Position numbers and translations under genes: made by a program. The notes under the pieces are model-generated. The model was not told the origin of the DNA. It worked only from the letters and a program-made list of their open reading frames with translations, and searched no databases. A DNA stretch of 64,000 nt from Pseudomonas sp. N3-W (GTDB lineage Bacteria; Pseudomonadota; Gammaproteobacteria; Pseudomonadales; Pseudomonadaceae), in the NCBI RefSeq assembly GCF_024970185.1, contig NZ_CP103965.1, forward strand, positions 6,591,001 to 6,655,000. Direction: 5' to 3'. The stretch's first letter is position 1. Every line of letters starts with the position of its first letter. Positions 1-8,474 of this stretch are shown piece after piece.

Positions 1-381
1 AATCGCCAGAATCGCGCCGAGGAACAGTGAATCCATGGTGTTCCAGTCGAACCATCGACCGATTTCGTAGCCGATCCAGATCATCAGTACGATTTCCAGG
101 AACGCCGCGATGAACGCCGTGGCACCGACCTTGAACAGTTTGCGCAGGCTGAACTCCAGCCCAAGGCAGAACATCAGGAAAATCACCCCCAGTTCAGCGA
201 GGGTCTTGATGGTTTGTTCGTCGTGAATCAGCCCGAATGGCGGCGTATGCGGGCCGATGATGAAGCCGGCAACGATGTAACCAAGCACCACCGGCTGTCT
301 GAAACGGTGAAAGAGCACGGTGACTACGCCCGCAACCAACATGATCACTGCCAGGTCCTGAATGAAACTGATGGCATGCAT
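1..381 (-). CDS. Kef-type monovalent cation:proton antiporter, N-terminal part (cut by window edge)
   Basis: Not a long listed ORF but clear on translation. Reading left from the ATG at 381 gives MHAISFIQDLAVIMLVAGVV and then 127 open codons to the window edge. It contains the CPA2-family opening: a first membrane helix, the RQPVVLGYIVAGFIIGPH segment, then LAELGVIFLMFCLGLEFS, all typical of KefB/YbaL antiporters of the inner membrane that exchange K+ or Na+ for H+. An AAGGAG ribosome site lies about 10 bases before the ATG, which fixes the start. The C-terminal half, including any TrkA-N domain, is outside the window, so the subfamily cannot be decided. Confidence 0.85.
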   Translation of the reverse strand, partial: MHAISFIQDLAVIMLVAGVVTVLFHRFRQPVVLGYIVAGFIIGPHTPPFGLIHDEQTIKTLAELGVIFLMFCLGLEFSLRKLFKVGATAFIAAFLEIVLMIWIGYEIGRWFDWNTMDSLFLGAILAI

Positions 382-666
382 GGCGTGGCGCTCCTTGGGT
401 GACGTAGCTCGACCAACAGACACGGAAACGTCTGAACGTGCAGCGTAAAAATCCGCTTTATGCGTAGGAAATGCCTTTGGGATGGGCTTTTGAAGGGTAA
501 CACCGCGACTTCCGGCTGAAAGGCGGTGCAATATATGGAAACAGATCGATCCGAGCGTGACGGCAGCCACCTGCCCGGCGTCCCGATAACTGTTGGTTTT
601 GAATAAACCGACCACGCACCCGCAGAGGTGCGCTCCCGAAACCCTGCCTTGACCCGTGAGAACGCT

Positions 667-1149
667 ATGGAACCCGGAAACGCCCAACTGTCGATGACGG
701 TACTGATGACCCCCGACATGGCCAACTTCTCTGGCAATGTCCACGGCGGCACCCTACTCAAGTACCTCGATGAAGTGGCCTACGCCTGCGCCAGCCGTTA
801 TGCCGGCCGCTACGTGGTGACCCTGTCAGTGGATCAGGTGATTTTCCGCGAGCCGATCCATGTCGGCGAACTGGTGACGTTCCTGGCGTCGGTCAACTAC
901 ACCGGCAACACGTCCATGGAAGTAGGCATCAAAGTGGTGACCGAGAACATCCGCGAACGCTCTGTGCGCCACACCAATAGCTGCTTCTTCACCATGGTCG
1001 CGGTGGATGACCAGCGCAAACCAGCCGTCGTCCCGCCGCTGCAACCGCAGAACAGCGAAGACAAGCGCCGCTTCATGCAGGCCCAACAACGCCGGCAGAT
1101 TCGCCAGGAGCTGGAAAAGCGTTATCAGGAAATCAAGGGCGACGCCTGA
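667..1149 (+). CDS. Acyl-CoA thioesterase, hotdog fold (YciA/BACH type)
   Basis: A 160-residue single hotdog-domain protein. The segment NFSGNVHGGTLLKYLDEVAY carries the conserved N..G.VHGG...K..D catalytic stretch of YciA-like acyl-CoA thioesterases, which hydrolyse acyl-CoA to free acid and CoA in the cytoplasm. RRQIRQELEKR near the C-terminus is a charged helical tail seen in this group. An in-frame GTG at 628 would add 13 residues that do not fit the family, so the ATG at 667 is preferred although its ribosome site is weak. It is divergent from the antiporter gene to its left with about 285 bases between them. No operon partner. Confidence 0.85.
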   Translation: MEPGNAQLSMTVLMTPDMANFSGNVHGGTLLKYLDEVAYACASRYAGRYVVTLSVDQVIFREPIHVGELVTFLASVNYTGNTSMEVGIKVVTENIRERSVRHTNSCFFTMVAVDDQRKPAVVPPLQPQNSEDKRRFMQAQQRRQIRQELEKRYQEIKGDA

Positions 1150-1186
1150 GTGCGTCAGTCGGTTTGATGTTGTTCTGTAGATAGCT

Positions 1187-1206
1187 ATCGCGAGCTTGCT
1201 CGCGAT
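1187..1206. repeat. REP-type palindrome
   Basis: ATCGCGAGCTTGCTCGCGAT is a 9-base-arm inverted repeat of the Pseudomonas REP family. It follows the thioesterase stop and precedes the convergent small membrane gene, so it may also act as a transcript-end hairpin. The remaining bases of 1150-1349 show nothing else. Confidence 0.7.
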
Positions 1207-1349
1207 TGGGGTCGACGCGGATTCAGAGACTGAAAACTCCGTCATCCGAGATCTAACCATGCCCCCGATTTTTAGGCCGCGGTTTGGGTGTGCCTGGTGC
1301 GTTTTTCCTTGATTTAGGCCTTACGGGCAGGTCGAGGCGTGCGAAAGCA

Positions 1350-1739
1350 CTATGTGAGTAAACCTGACTTTCTAAGAACAAAAAGTAAGATCAACGCAGC
1401 TAAAAGCGCTATTGCAGCCCCTTTGATCGCTACTAGCTTTCGCTTCAGAGGTGCCGGGAAATTGTTCAAATCTTCGATACTGGCGCCGCCATGTTTTAGG
1501 TAATACTCTGAAAACGTAACAACCCCAGCTATCCACCCGATCAGAAGGAGCTTTCCCCAAGGTCCACCATCTCTAAGCGGGGCCTGAACCATAACAGCAG
1601 AACAATTCTTTAAATGCTCCAGCATCAAATCCATCTTGGTATAAGCCATATGAAGCGCGACCACGATGCAAACAAATATCCCACCTAAATCGAGTAACCC
1701 TGCAATCAGGAATATTTTGTCAGCAAGGCTCACGGTCAT
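1350..1739 (-). CDS. Small membrane protein, candidate immunity protein of the adjacent PAAR effector
   Basis: 129 residues with about three hydrophobic segments (residues 9-31, 62-80 and 104-125 by eye), so an inner-membrane protein. Its ATG overlaps the effector stop codon in an ATGA junction, the usual translational coupling of effector and immunity genes. The DNA is visibly more AT-rich than the flanking core genes. It shares the patterns YYLKHGGASIEDLNNFP and a following hydrophobic helix with the product of 4315-4746, which stands next to a second copy of the same effector C-terminus; that repeated pairing is the best argument for an immunity role. No named family recognised. Immunity function is inference. 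Confidence 0.65.
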   Translation of the reverse strand: MTVSLADKIFLIAGLLDLGGIFVCIVVALHMAYTKMDLMLEHLKNCSAVMVQAPLRDGGPWGKLLLIGWIAGVVTFSEYYLKHGGASIEDLNNFPAPLKRKLVAIKGAAIALLAALILLFVLRKSGLLT

Positions 1740-3142
1740 TTAACAACCTCATAAACAACTTCAGCCATCTCTTCACCAAATGCTCCACCAATAGCACCGG
1801 AAGCAAAAGAACCAGCTCCGACCACCACAACGCCACAAGCTAAAGGAGCTAAACCGCCAGTCGGAACACCAAGTGCAACACATATAGCTGCAACCGTAGG
1901 GCCAGTTAACGCCAAACCAGCGACCGCACCACCTGCGACACCACCTGCAAAGCTGCCAGCCTCAGTAAATTTTACTTTTTTGCAAGCCTCAGCTTTGCCT
2001 GCTGTGCACACATTTTGAACCTTCATATACGAGGCGCCACCACCAATAGCCGTGCCGATCCAGCCACCGTACTTGACAACTTTGGCCGCCCTGGCCACGC
2101 CTTCGATGTGGGTGGCGTACCCCGGAATTTGTTCCGCCGCTCCGGCCTTAGTCCAGCTGTGAACCAAACTGCGACTGGAAATGCCCAAGGCGCTTTTCAA
2201 GTTCGGGTGATCCGGGAAGCCAATGCCCTTTCGAGTCATGGCGGTCAAGTTGGTGTCGAGCGTTGCGAGCAGCCGTTTACGTTCGGCAAAAAACTCCGGC
2301 GAGCGTAAATGCCCATCGACCTGAAACGCACGTTGGTGCAACGCTTCAATATCACGCAGAACGGTTTTAACGTCCTCCAGGTTCTTGGCGAACATGGCTT
2401 CACCAACACCGATGGAGGTTGATCCGTAACCAAGAAAGGTTGCGAGTTCATGACGGTGCCGCGCCATAAAGTCAGCCTCATCCGCGCTAAGCGGTTTGAG
2501 CGCGTCATTGGTCTTGGCCGCCGCTTCCATCAGCCATGCTTCTTCACGGGTGCACTGAAAGTTGTTTGGGTCACTAAGGACAACCATCGAGCCGGCTTTA
2601 ACGTCGCCCAGATTAGGGTTGAGCACCTGAAACTTGCGCATCACCGCCGGATCACGCGTGGGGAAGAGCGTGGCCTCCAGCGCTTCGCGGGTCATGCTTT
2701 TGGGCACCACATAGAAGCCTGGTTCCTGGCCTTCCACACTATTAAATGCCGATGGAACCGGGTTGCTTGACGACATGAAACCGGATTCGGATTGACGCGG
2801 CACTACCGGGCGGCTGGTTACAGCAGATGAGGCCTGTTGGGTGGTGCCCCTGGCGGCCTTCGGCGGATTTTGATAGCTGGCCTTGAATGTCGAGGGGATC
2901 AGTCTGGCTTTACAGGGGCAATCGCTGAAGCTATCCAGCGTGCCTGCCATGAGCCGACCATGACTGTCCATGTGCGAAACTCCACCGACGATCCGATAAG
3001 TTTCCCCGTCCTTGCCGCAAGAGACTCGATCTCCTTCACGAGCATGCAGCAGACCAAGCATGACGATTCTGTCATCACCCTCCAGGACCTCCCCACCACA
3101 AGTGGTTTTGTCGCCCAAGCCAATGAAATAACCTTCATTCAT
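1736..3142 (-). CDS. PAAR-domain type VI secretion effector with glycine-zipper C-terminus
   Basis: 468 residues from the ATG at 3142, which has GGAG nine bases upstream; an ORF start at 3235 adds 31 residues with no family sense. Residues 1-85 form a PAAR domain of the Pseudomonas type (MNEGYFIGLGDKTTCGGEVL, later REGDRVSCGKDG and a DCPCKARL end), which would cap the VgrG spike. Residues 140-195 look like a LysM-like fold (PGFYVVPKSM, LNPNLGDVKAGSMVVL). Residues 250-360 are helical and 355-460 are rich in glycine-zipper repeats (GGWIGTAIGGGAS, SFAGGVAGGAVAG, GSFASGAIGGAFGE), suggesting membrane insertion or pore formation. No VgrG or chaperone gene is adjacent. The toxic activity is inferred from composition only. 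Confidence 0.75.
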   Translation of the reverse strand: MNEGYFIGLGDKTTCGGEVLEGDDRIVMLGLLHAREGDRVSCGKDGETYRIVGGVSHMDSHGRLMAGTLDSFSDCPCKARLIPSTFKASYQNPPKAARGTTQQASSAVTSRPVVPRQSESGFMSSSNPVPSAFNSVEGQEPGFYVVPKSMTREALEATLFPTRDPAVMRKFQVLNPNLGDVKAGSMVVLSDPNNFQCTREEAWLMEAAAKTNDALKPLSADEADFMARHRHELATFLGYGSTSIGVGEAMFAKNLEDVKTVLRDIEALHQRAFQVDGHLRSPEFFAERKRLLATLDTNLTAMTRKGIGFPDHPNLKSALGISSRSLVHSWTKAGAAEQIPGYATHIEGVARAAKVVKYGGWIGTAIGGGASYMKVQNVCTAGKAEACKKVKFTEAGSFAGGVAGGAVAGLALTGPTVAAICVALGVPTGGLAPLACGVVVVGAGSFASGAIGGAFGEEMAEVVYEVVK

Positions 3143-3259
3143 TGCATTTTTCTCCATGCCATCCGGTCGAGTTCCAGGGTCTTTTCGACCGTTGGTTGCG
3201 ATTGTCAGATTTGAGCGGGTGGAACCGCGAAACAATCAAACAGCGCCACGCCTCATCAC

Positions 3260-3747
3260 TCAGTCTTCGATAATTGGCAGGAAGTCTTCTGCCATCGACA
3301 CGCCTTCACGCGCAATGAGCAAGGAACAGCCTTGGGGCGTATTAATAATTTCGTCGCCATTGCTGAGATAGCTGCCTACCAGCGCGAGATGGTTATTGCC
3401 TTTCCCCGCAGCGGTTACGATCCACGCCGTACTGCCATCGGCATACACGACACAATCGCCTTTTTGTGCTGCGCGTACTTGCTCGCCGTTATCCAGTATG
3501 AATTCCAGCGGCGCTGTCGCGTGTTGAATAACTCCGCCGTTACGGGTTTTTGGCTGCCCTCGGTTGCCACTCGGTAAATAGCGAGAGGGGGATGGGCGTT
3601 AACGTAAGCCTGCTGTTGATTGACAATCGCCAAGGCTCGCTCGTCGAAACCGGCAAGTTGCTGCTCCGTAAAGGGCGAGTCGTTCAAGCGGCGGAGAAAC
3701 TCAGGGGAGACTTCGTTGTTATATGCGGGATGCAAGGGTGCATTCAT
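3260..3747 (-). pseudogene. PAAR-like protein, frameshifted
   Basis: Translation from the ATG at 3747 gives MNAPLHPAYNNEVSPEFLRR and runs to VATEG near 3560. From there the sensible product continues in another frame: QPKTRNGGVIQHATAPLEF, then VRAAQKGDCVVYADGSTAWI, ALVGSYLSNGDEIINTPQG and ends SMAEDFLPIIED at 3260. The TRNGGVI, AAQKGDCVVYADG and SNGDEIINTPQG blocks resemble a PAAR-like module that often stands upstream of PAAR effectors. The switch falls in a short G-run (GAGGGCAG), consistent with loss of one G. Either the gene is inactive or the base is a sequencing error. It lies 117 bases upstream of the PAAR effector, same strand. Confidence 0.6.
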
Positions 3748-4029
3748 TTTTACGATCCTGATCCTTGGAGGAGTTATGGGAGTATCGGGGCCGTAATTAT
3801 GAATCAGGGTGAAGGGGAGACCCAGCCTGCAGTCCCATGGTATTTCGGCCATCAGGAAAAAATAGGAAATTTCGCAGAAACAAACTGCACAACTCCTACA
3901 GCACACTGACTTATTTTTTTGAGCGCGCCGCCCAAGGTCTGGACAAGACTGACAAGTTGAATATGTCGTTTCGTGACTGTTACATTAAAAGTACATCTGC
4001 CGGGCAAGCAATCATGTCTGGCGGGCAAT

Positions 4030-4180
4030 TTACTCTTTCCCCAACCGCCGCCGATCCTCCCTCGGACACCGCGCAAACCGCGCCCGATAGCTGCGGGTGA
4101 AATACGATGGCGATTCGAACCCGCAGGCGATGCTCACTTCCAATCAATTCTCTTATCGCCCGCGCCCAATAGAGTATCAC
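4030..4180 (-). pseudogene. AraC-family regulator remnant (C-terminal HTH)
   Basis: On the minus strand, EVSIACGFESPSYFTRSYRA followed by RFARCPREDRRRL reads as the second helix-turn-helix and end of an AraC/GlxA-type regulator, closing with TAA at 4030-4032. Immediately upstream another frame gives LYWARAIRELI, which fits the preceding helix of such proteins, so at least one frameshift separates the pieces and the N-terminal three quarters are missing. It lies in the otherwise gene-free stretch 3748-4314 between the two effector copies and looks like debris from a recombination. No other feature was seen in that stretch. Confidence 0.6.
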
Positions 4181-4314
4181 CCGCGACCGCTCTGGTCACA
4201 GACGGCTTCCGCCAGCGTTAAGTTTTACCCTTATCTTATTGCGGAACTATTTTTAAAATCAGCAAGAGAAAAATTCTGCCTGCGATACTCAGACTCATTT
4301 ACTAACTTCGTAAA

Positions 4315-4746
4315 TTATTCCCCCCGCCGCTCCCGGGATGGGAAGTACCGCGATAATTTTACTTTAACCAGCCCATATACTTTCCAAGTCCCCAAAGAAA
4401 AAATAAAAGCACTCCGCCGATAAGTCCTAGCACGTACGAGAGCTTTATCATTCGGCGTAGCGAGCCAGGGAAATTTTTTGTAGTCCTCAGAATCCAGATC
4501 GCCGCCTTTTAGCGAGCGCTTGTAGAAGGTCAGCATGCTTCCTACGCTAATCAGCATGAAAAATCGAGTTAATGGGTCTCTTCCCATAATAGGGCGCCGC
4601 AACCCGACACCTCGTGAATTACTCAAGAAGTTGAGTATTTCATTCATCCGAAAATAAGAAAAATACAGCTGCGTGCTTATGAACAAGAACGCTAGCGCGA
4701 AATTCGCAATCACAAAGATGAAAAAAATATCATCAGCTTTAAGCAT
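4315..4746 (-). CDS. Immunity-like small membrane protein, paralogue of 1350-1739, probable C-terminal frameshift
   Basis: 143 residues as an open frame. Its first 95 residues are a divergent copy of the protein at 1350-1739: two hydrophobic helices, then RSLKGGDLDSEDYKKFP matching YLKHGGASIEDLNNFP. After KALV (near 4440) the annotated frame turns basic and loses the third helix. The neighbouring frame from the same point gives KLSYVLGLIGGVLLFFLWGL and stops at 4364-4366, which restores exactly the missing helix. So the gene has probably lost its C-terminal helix through a one-base change. It starts two bases after the stop of the headless effector at 4749. AT-rich DNA. Confidence 0.55.
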   Translation of the reverse strand: MLKADDIFFIFVIANFALAFLFISTQLYFSYFRMNEILNFLSNSRGVGLRRPIMGRDPLTRFFMLISVGSMLTFYKRSLKGGDLDSEDYKKFPWLATPNDKALVRARTYRRSAFIFSLGTWKVYGLVKVKLSRYFPSRERRGE

Positions 4747-4748
4747 CT

Positions 4749-5387
4749 TTATTCACTCCACTCATACACCTTCTCTCCCGCGTCTTCTCCGAGACTCTCG
4801 CCAACTTTCCCACCTGCAATAGATCCAAAACCTACCATAATCACACCACAAAGAAGGCCACCGATGCCAGTTGCACTGAGGGCAACGCATACAGCACTAC
4901 CTATAGGAACACCAATAGAACCACCTGCAAGTCCACCGGAAAACTTACTGCCCTCGGTAAACCGAACCTTGCGACAATCCTCTTCGCGACCCAGCCGGCA
5001 AGTTTCCCGGACCTTCAGCGCTGAAGCTGTAGCCCCGAGTCCAATACCGACCCACCCGCCGGCCTTGATGTATTTGCTAGCCTTGGCGACACCATCGATG
5101 TGGGTTGCATAGCCCGGAATACTTCCAGGTGCACCCGCCTTACTCCAGCTATGAACCAGACTACGACTTGAGATTCCCAAGGCGTTTTTCAATTTTGGAT
5201 GATCGGGGATGCCCACGCCTTTACGCACAAGCGGACCCAGGCTGTTGTCGAGTTGCGACATTAAGCGTGCTCGCTCAGAGAAAAACTCAGGAGTTTGCAA
5301 CTTTCCGTGTTGCTGAAACGTACGCTGGTGCAACTTCTCCAGTTGTTCCAAGGTGCTCTTCAAGTTGTCCAAATGCTTGGCGAACAT
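4749..5387 (-). CDS. Headless copy of the PAAR effector C-terminal domain (orphan toxin module)
   Basis: 212 residues beginning MFAKHLDNLK, which align with residue 250 onward of the effector at 1736-3142 (AMFAKNLED). Identical or near-identical blocks include LHQR, LGISSRSLVHSW, IPGYATHI and the glycine-zipper end (KFSGGLAGGSIGVPIGSAV, GFGSIAGGKVGESLG). There is no PAAR or LysM-like part: the frame is closed by a TAG about ten codons before the ATG. It therefore cannot load onto a VgrG by itself and may be a silent donor cassette, a decayed effector, or a remnant kept for recombination with the full effector. It is followed two bases later by its own immunity-like gene. Confidence 0.6.
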   Translation of the reverse strand: MFAKHLDNLKSTLEQLEKLHQRTFQQHGKLQTPEFFSERARLMSQLDNSLGPLVRKGVGIPDHPKLKNALGISSRSLVHSWSKAGAPGSIPGYATHIDGVAKASKYIKAGGWVGIGLGATASALKVRETCRLGREEDCRKVRFTEGSKFSGGLAGGSIGVPIGSAVCVALSATGIGGLLCGVIMVGFGSIAGGKVGESLGEDAGEKVYEWSE

Positions 5388-5515
5388 GCCTGGCGCAGTT
5401 CGGCCGATGACAATGAGCTAGAGAATGTGGTTAGCAGGCAACACCCTGGAGCGGTGGTTATCGAAAGTAAATAGGACTTTTCCGAAAAGCACTCATTCCT
5501 AATGAATCTGGTTGG

Positions 5516-6391
5516 TCAGCAGGGCATCATCGCCACCGCCTCAAACCGCACCCGCGGATGGGCGATCCGGTCCTGCGCCCGCACCAGTTCCAGCTCATAG
5601 CTGGCGCACGCCTGGGTTTCCAGCAGCACTTCATGCACCGCCGCCGCGGCGAATTCGAAGGCCACCACCAGGCTGTCACCCAACAGCACGCGAGCCAGGA
5701 ACAGCCCCGACGTCAGGTCACCCACGCCCACCGGCTGACGCGGGAACGCCAGCAGCGGACGCCGCAGGTGCCAACTTTCGTCGGCCGTCACCAGCAACAT
5801 CTCGAAAACATCCGCCGGCTTGCCGGGATAGTCCAGATGCTTGACCACCACCGCCTTCGGTCCACGGGCCAGCAACGCGCGCGCCATGGCCAGGCAATCG
5901 AACAGCGACTGTGGCTTGCGCCCCGAGAAACTGTCCAGTTCCAGCTGATTGGGGCACATGAAATCTGCTACCGCGGCCGCTTCTTCCAGCAAGAAATCGC
6001 TGACCTCTTGTGGCACGATGCAGCCTTTCTCCGGGTGGCCCATCACCGGGTCGCACAGATAAAGCGCCTTGGGATTGATCGACTTGATCCGCGCAACGCC
6101 CGTCAGGATTGCCCGGCCCTGCGCAGCGCTGCCCAGATAGCCGGACAACACCGCGTCGCAATTGCCCAACTCGCCAATCGCCGCGATGCCTTCCACCAGT
6201 TCGGGGATCTGGTGTGGCGGCAGTATTTCACCGGCCCATTGCCCGTACTGGGTGTGGTTGGAGAACTGCACGGTGTTGAGCGGCCAGACGTTCACCCCGA
6301 CCCGCTGCATCGGGAAAACCGCGGCGCTGTTGCCGGCGTGGCCGAACACCACATGGGACTGAATGGCGAGCAGATGGGGCGTACGTTTCAT
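5516..6391 (-). CDS. pdxY: Pyridoxal kinase
   Basis: 291 residues, the usual PdxY length. It belongs to the ribokinase-like kinases and phosphorylates pyridoxal to PLP in the vitamin B6 salvage route. Visible landmarks are the N-terminal [20 protein letters not shown], typical of pyridoxal kinases, the [11 protein letters not shown] segment in the middle, and the C-terminal [12 protein letters not shown] which holds the catalytic Asp of the G.GD motif. Transcribed alone toward the T6SS patch; the 128 bases between it and the orphan toxin carry nothing recognisable. Confidence 0.93.
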   Translation of the reverse strand: MKRTPHLLAIQSHVVFGHAGNSAAVFPMQRVGVNVWPLNTVQFSNHTQYGQWAGEILPPHQIPELVEGIAAIGELGNCDAVLSGYLGSAAQGRAILTGVARIKSINPKALYLCDPVMGHPEKGCIVPQEVSDFLLEEAAAVADFMCPNQLELDSFSGRKPQSLFDCLAMARALLARGPKAVVVKHLDYPGKPADVFEMLLVTADESWHLRRPLLAFPRQPVGVGDLTSGLFLARVLLGDSLVVAFEFAAAAVHEVLLETQACASYELELVRAQDRIAHPRVRFEAVAMMPC

Positions 6392-6509
6392 GCGGTGGGT
6401 TCCGTAAAACGATTGAAATTCGAGCCGCGCAGTATGCGACTAAACGCAGCCTGTACGACAGACCGGCGACACAGTTAAGCTGACGCTATCTTGTTGGAGC
6501 ACCCTGTTG

Positions 6510-6923
6510 ATGCTGACCCTCGGAAATATCTTCGTGTTGATGCTGCTGGCCACCGGTGCTGCGTGGCTGTGGCACAACCACGGTTTGCGCGAGCGGGCGC
6601 TGGCACGGGTCAAACAGCATTGCGCCAAGCTCGAAATCGAGCTGCTGGATGGCAATGTGGCACTGAAAAAGATCGGTTTTATCAAAGATGCCAAGGGCCG
6701 TCGACGCCTGGCCCGTGTGTATAACTTCGAATTTACCGTGACCGGTGAAAACCGCCACAACGGCACCATCACCCAGTTCGGCGCCCACAGCGCGCACATC
6801 GAACTGGCGCCCTACCCGATGCCGTTCGACGACACCCCGCCCGTGGTCGAGGTCATGAAACCACGCGCCGAAGTGATCGAGCTAAGCCAGTGGCGGCAGG
6901 ACCACACCAAGACGCGACCATAA
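6510..6923 (+). CDS. DUF3301 family membrane-anchored protein
   Basis: 137 residues. One N-terminal hydrophobic helix (MLTLGNIFVLMLLATGAAWLW) is followed by a cytoplasmic or periplasmic domain with the DUF3301 pattern: R.RAL..VK.HC....ELLDGNVAL, then RR.ARVYNFEFT.TGE.R..G. The ATG at 6510 has GGAG ten bases upstream; a TTG three bases earlier is in frame but less likely. Function of the family is unknown to me. It is divergent from pdxY and convergent with the COG0523 GTPase. Confidence 0.85.
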   Translation: MLTLGNIFVLMLLATGAAWLWHNHGLRERALARVKQHCAKLEIELLDGNVALKKIGFIKDAKGRRRLARVYNFEFTVTGENRHNGTITQFGAHSAHIELAPYPMPFDDTPPVVEVMKPRAEVIELSQWRQDHTKTRP

Positions 6924-6937
6924 ATCCAAAAAAACCA

Positions 6938-6969
6938 GCCTACATCTGGAATGCATTCCAAATGTAGGC
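6938..6969. terminator. Bidirectional hairpin between convergent genes
   Basis: A 32-base almost perfect palindrome: outer arms GCCTACAT and ATGTAGGC around TGGAATGCATTCCA. It lies between the DUF3301 gene and the convergent GTPase gene and is followed by TGCCGAAGGCTGCGATCTT, a second Pseudomonas repeat family seen again at 47871 and 59594. Confidence 0.65.
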
Positions 6970-6996
6970 GCTGCCGAAGGCTGCGATCTTCTGATC

Positions 6997-7962
6997 TCAA
7001 CCCAACAGGCAGCCGGCCAAACCTTTCTGTAATACATCAACTTCTTGCAACTCCCCAAAAATCAGCTCAATCCGCGAATCCCGCCGCCATTCACTGACCC
7101 GCCAATCCGGCACCGAGTTATCCAACGCATTCACCGACACCCAACCGTCCCGGCTGTGGATAACCAGCTTCGCCCGCCGCCAGGCCAGGCTCTCCAGCCA
7201 GCGCGCAACGAGTGCCACATCAAACATCTGGCTCGGATGCCAGCGCCAGCCAATACTCCAGCCGCCTTCCTGTGCCTGACTCAAGCAAATCGGCACAGCT
7301 GGATTGGTCCAAAGGGCCGGCATCTGCCCCAATCCCTTCGGTATCACAAAGTTATCCACAGCCGCGACCGCCCGAGCGCCGAGCCCCGGCAACTCGCTCA
7401 AAGGCATGGCAGCCTGCTGCGTCCAGCACAGTGGACGTAGAGGCAACTGCGAAGCAATGCGCTGACGATCAGCGTCATTCAGGTTTTCCGACTTGTTCAG
7501 CAACAATAGACCTGCGCTCTTCAATGCGTCCTGCTGGGCCGCTGGCAGTGGTTTTCCTGCGGCCAGCGCCTGGGCATCCAGCACCAACACACAAGGTTGA
7601 ACCGCCAGAACCCCAAGCCACGGCGCCTCATTCAACTGGCGCAGCAACTGCGCCGGATGCCCCAGCCCCGAAGGCTCGATGAACAGCCGATCAGGCCGCG
7701 CCTTGCGCAGCAACCGCCCGAGGCCGACCTGAAACGGCGCACCGTTGACGCAACACAAACAGCCCCCGGCCACTTCGCCCAGTGCGATACCATCGGCCTC
7801 CCGGCTCAGCAGCGCGGCGTCGAGGCCGATCTGGCCGAACTCGTTGATCAGCACCGCCCAGCGCTCGTGGGCCGGCCGTTGCGCCATCAGGTGCCTGATC
7901 AGGCTGGTCTTGCCAGCGCCCAAGGGGCCGGCGATGACGTGAGTGGGGATGTTCTGCAACAT
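6997..7962 (-). CDS. COG0523 family GTPase (CobW/ZNG-like metallochaperone)
   Basis: 321 residues. Walker A is GPLGAGKTS near residue 12; the zinc-binding CxCC motif appears as GGCLCCVNG near residue 67; FIEPSGLGHP is the switch segment and LLLNKSENL the base-recognition NKxD-like site, here with NKSE. A CobW C-terminal domain covers about residues 220-315. The family couples GTP hydrolysis to metal delivery, often under zinc shortage. It neighbours the Zur cluster but no Zur box is visible at its own promoter; it starts 27 bases from the divergent secreted-protein gene. Cargo metal and client are unknown. Confidence 0.85.
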   Translation of the reverse strand: MLQNIPTHVIAGPLGAGKTSLIRHLMAQRPAHERWAVLINEFGQIGLDAALLSREADGIALGEVAGGCLCCVNGAPFQVGLGRLLRKARPDRLFIEPSGLGHPAQLLRQLNEAPWLGVLAVQPCVLVLDAQALAAGKPLPAAQQDALKSAGLLLLNKSENLNDADRQRIASQLPLRPLCWTQQAAMPLSELPGLGARAVAAVDNFVIPKGLGQMPALWTNPAVPICLSQAQEGGWSIGWRWHPSQMFDVALVARWLESLAWRRAKLVIHSRDGWVSVNALDNSVPDWRVSEWRRDSRIELIFGELQEVDVLQKGLAGCLLG

Positions 7963-7989
7963 GGTCGAAGTTTTCTGAGGAGATAAGGG

Positions 7990-8349
7990 ATGCGTTGGAC
8001 GGGATTGTCGTTGCTGCTGGCGTTGCTGTCAGGTGAGGCGCTGGCTCAGGCCTGCGTGGTTCATAGCCACGCTGAACGCCTTGATGTGAAAGTCTGCCAG
8101 CAGAACCGCAATATCCCGCAAAAACTGTTCGCCGATGGCTTCTGCCAGCCCAATCTGCCCGGACAGAAAGTCGAAGTGCAGTACGTCGACCAATGCCCCA
8201 CCGGCGCCTTCGGCGTGTGCAGCAACGCCCAAGTTGCCAATATGCCTTACCGTCAGGATATTCACTATTACGGCGTCGCCACCGATGCGGCGTATTTGAA
8301 GCCGTATTGCGAAGCCCAGAGCCAGGGCAACTGGCTCACACCTCCCTAA
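7990..8349 (+). CDS. Small secreted cysteine-rich protein, unknown function
   Basis: 119 residues with a clear Sec signal peptide (MRWTGLSLLLALLSGEALAQ). The mature part has six cysteines spaced as if for three disulfides (AQACVV, VKVCQQ, DGFCQP, DQCPTG, GVCSNA, KPYCEA). GAGGAG stands just before the ATG. It is divergent from the COG0523 GTPase and lies next to the Zur cluster, so a role in periplasmic metal handling is possible but unsupported by any motif. I do not recognise the family. Confidence 0.75.
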   Translation: MRWTGLSLLLALLSGEALAQACVVHSHAERLDVKVCQQNRNIPQKLFADGFCQPNLPGQKVEVQYVDQCPTGAFGVCSNAQVANMPYRQDIHYYGVATDAAYLKPYCEAQSQGNWLTPP

Positions 8350-8370
8350 TGCCGATCAGTTAAGGCGCAA

Positions 8371-8460
8371 CACCTGTGGGAGCCCAGTGGCTGGTTCAGG
8401 GATTGCGGGGTTTCTCCATGGTATTGGTGGGGCGTTCGCGAGCAGGCTCGCTCCCACAGG
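8371..8460. repeat. REP pair
   Basis: A partial CCTGTGGGAGC unit at about 8372 and a full TCGCGAGCAGGCTCGCTCC unit at 8436-8454 face each other in the space between the secreted-protein gene and the convergent zigA-type gene. Confidence 0.65.
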
Positions 8461-8474
8461 GTTTAGAGCGAGCA

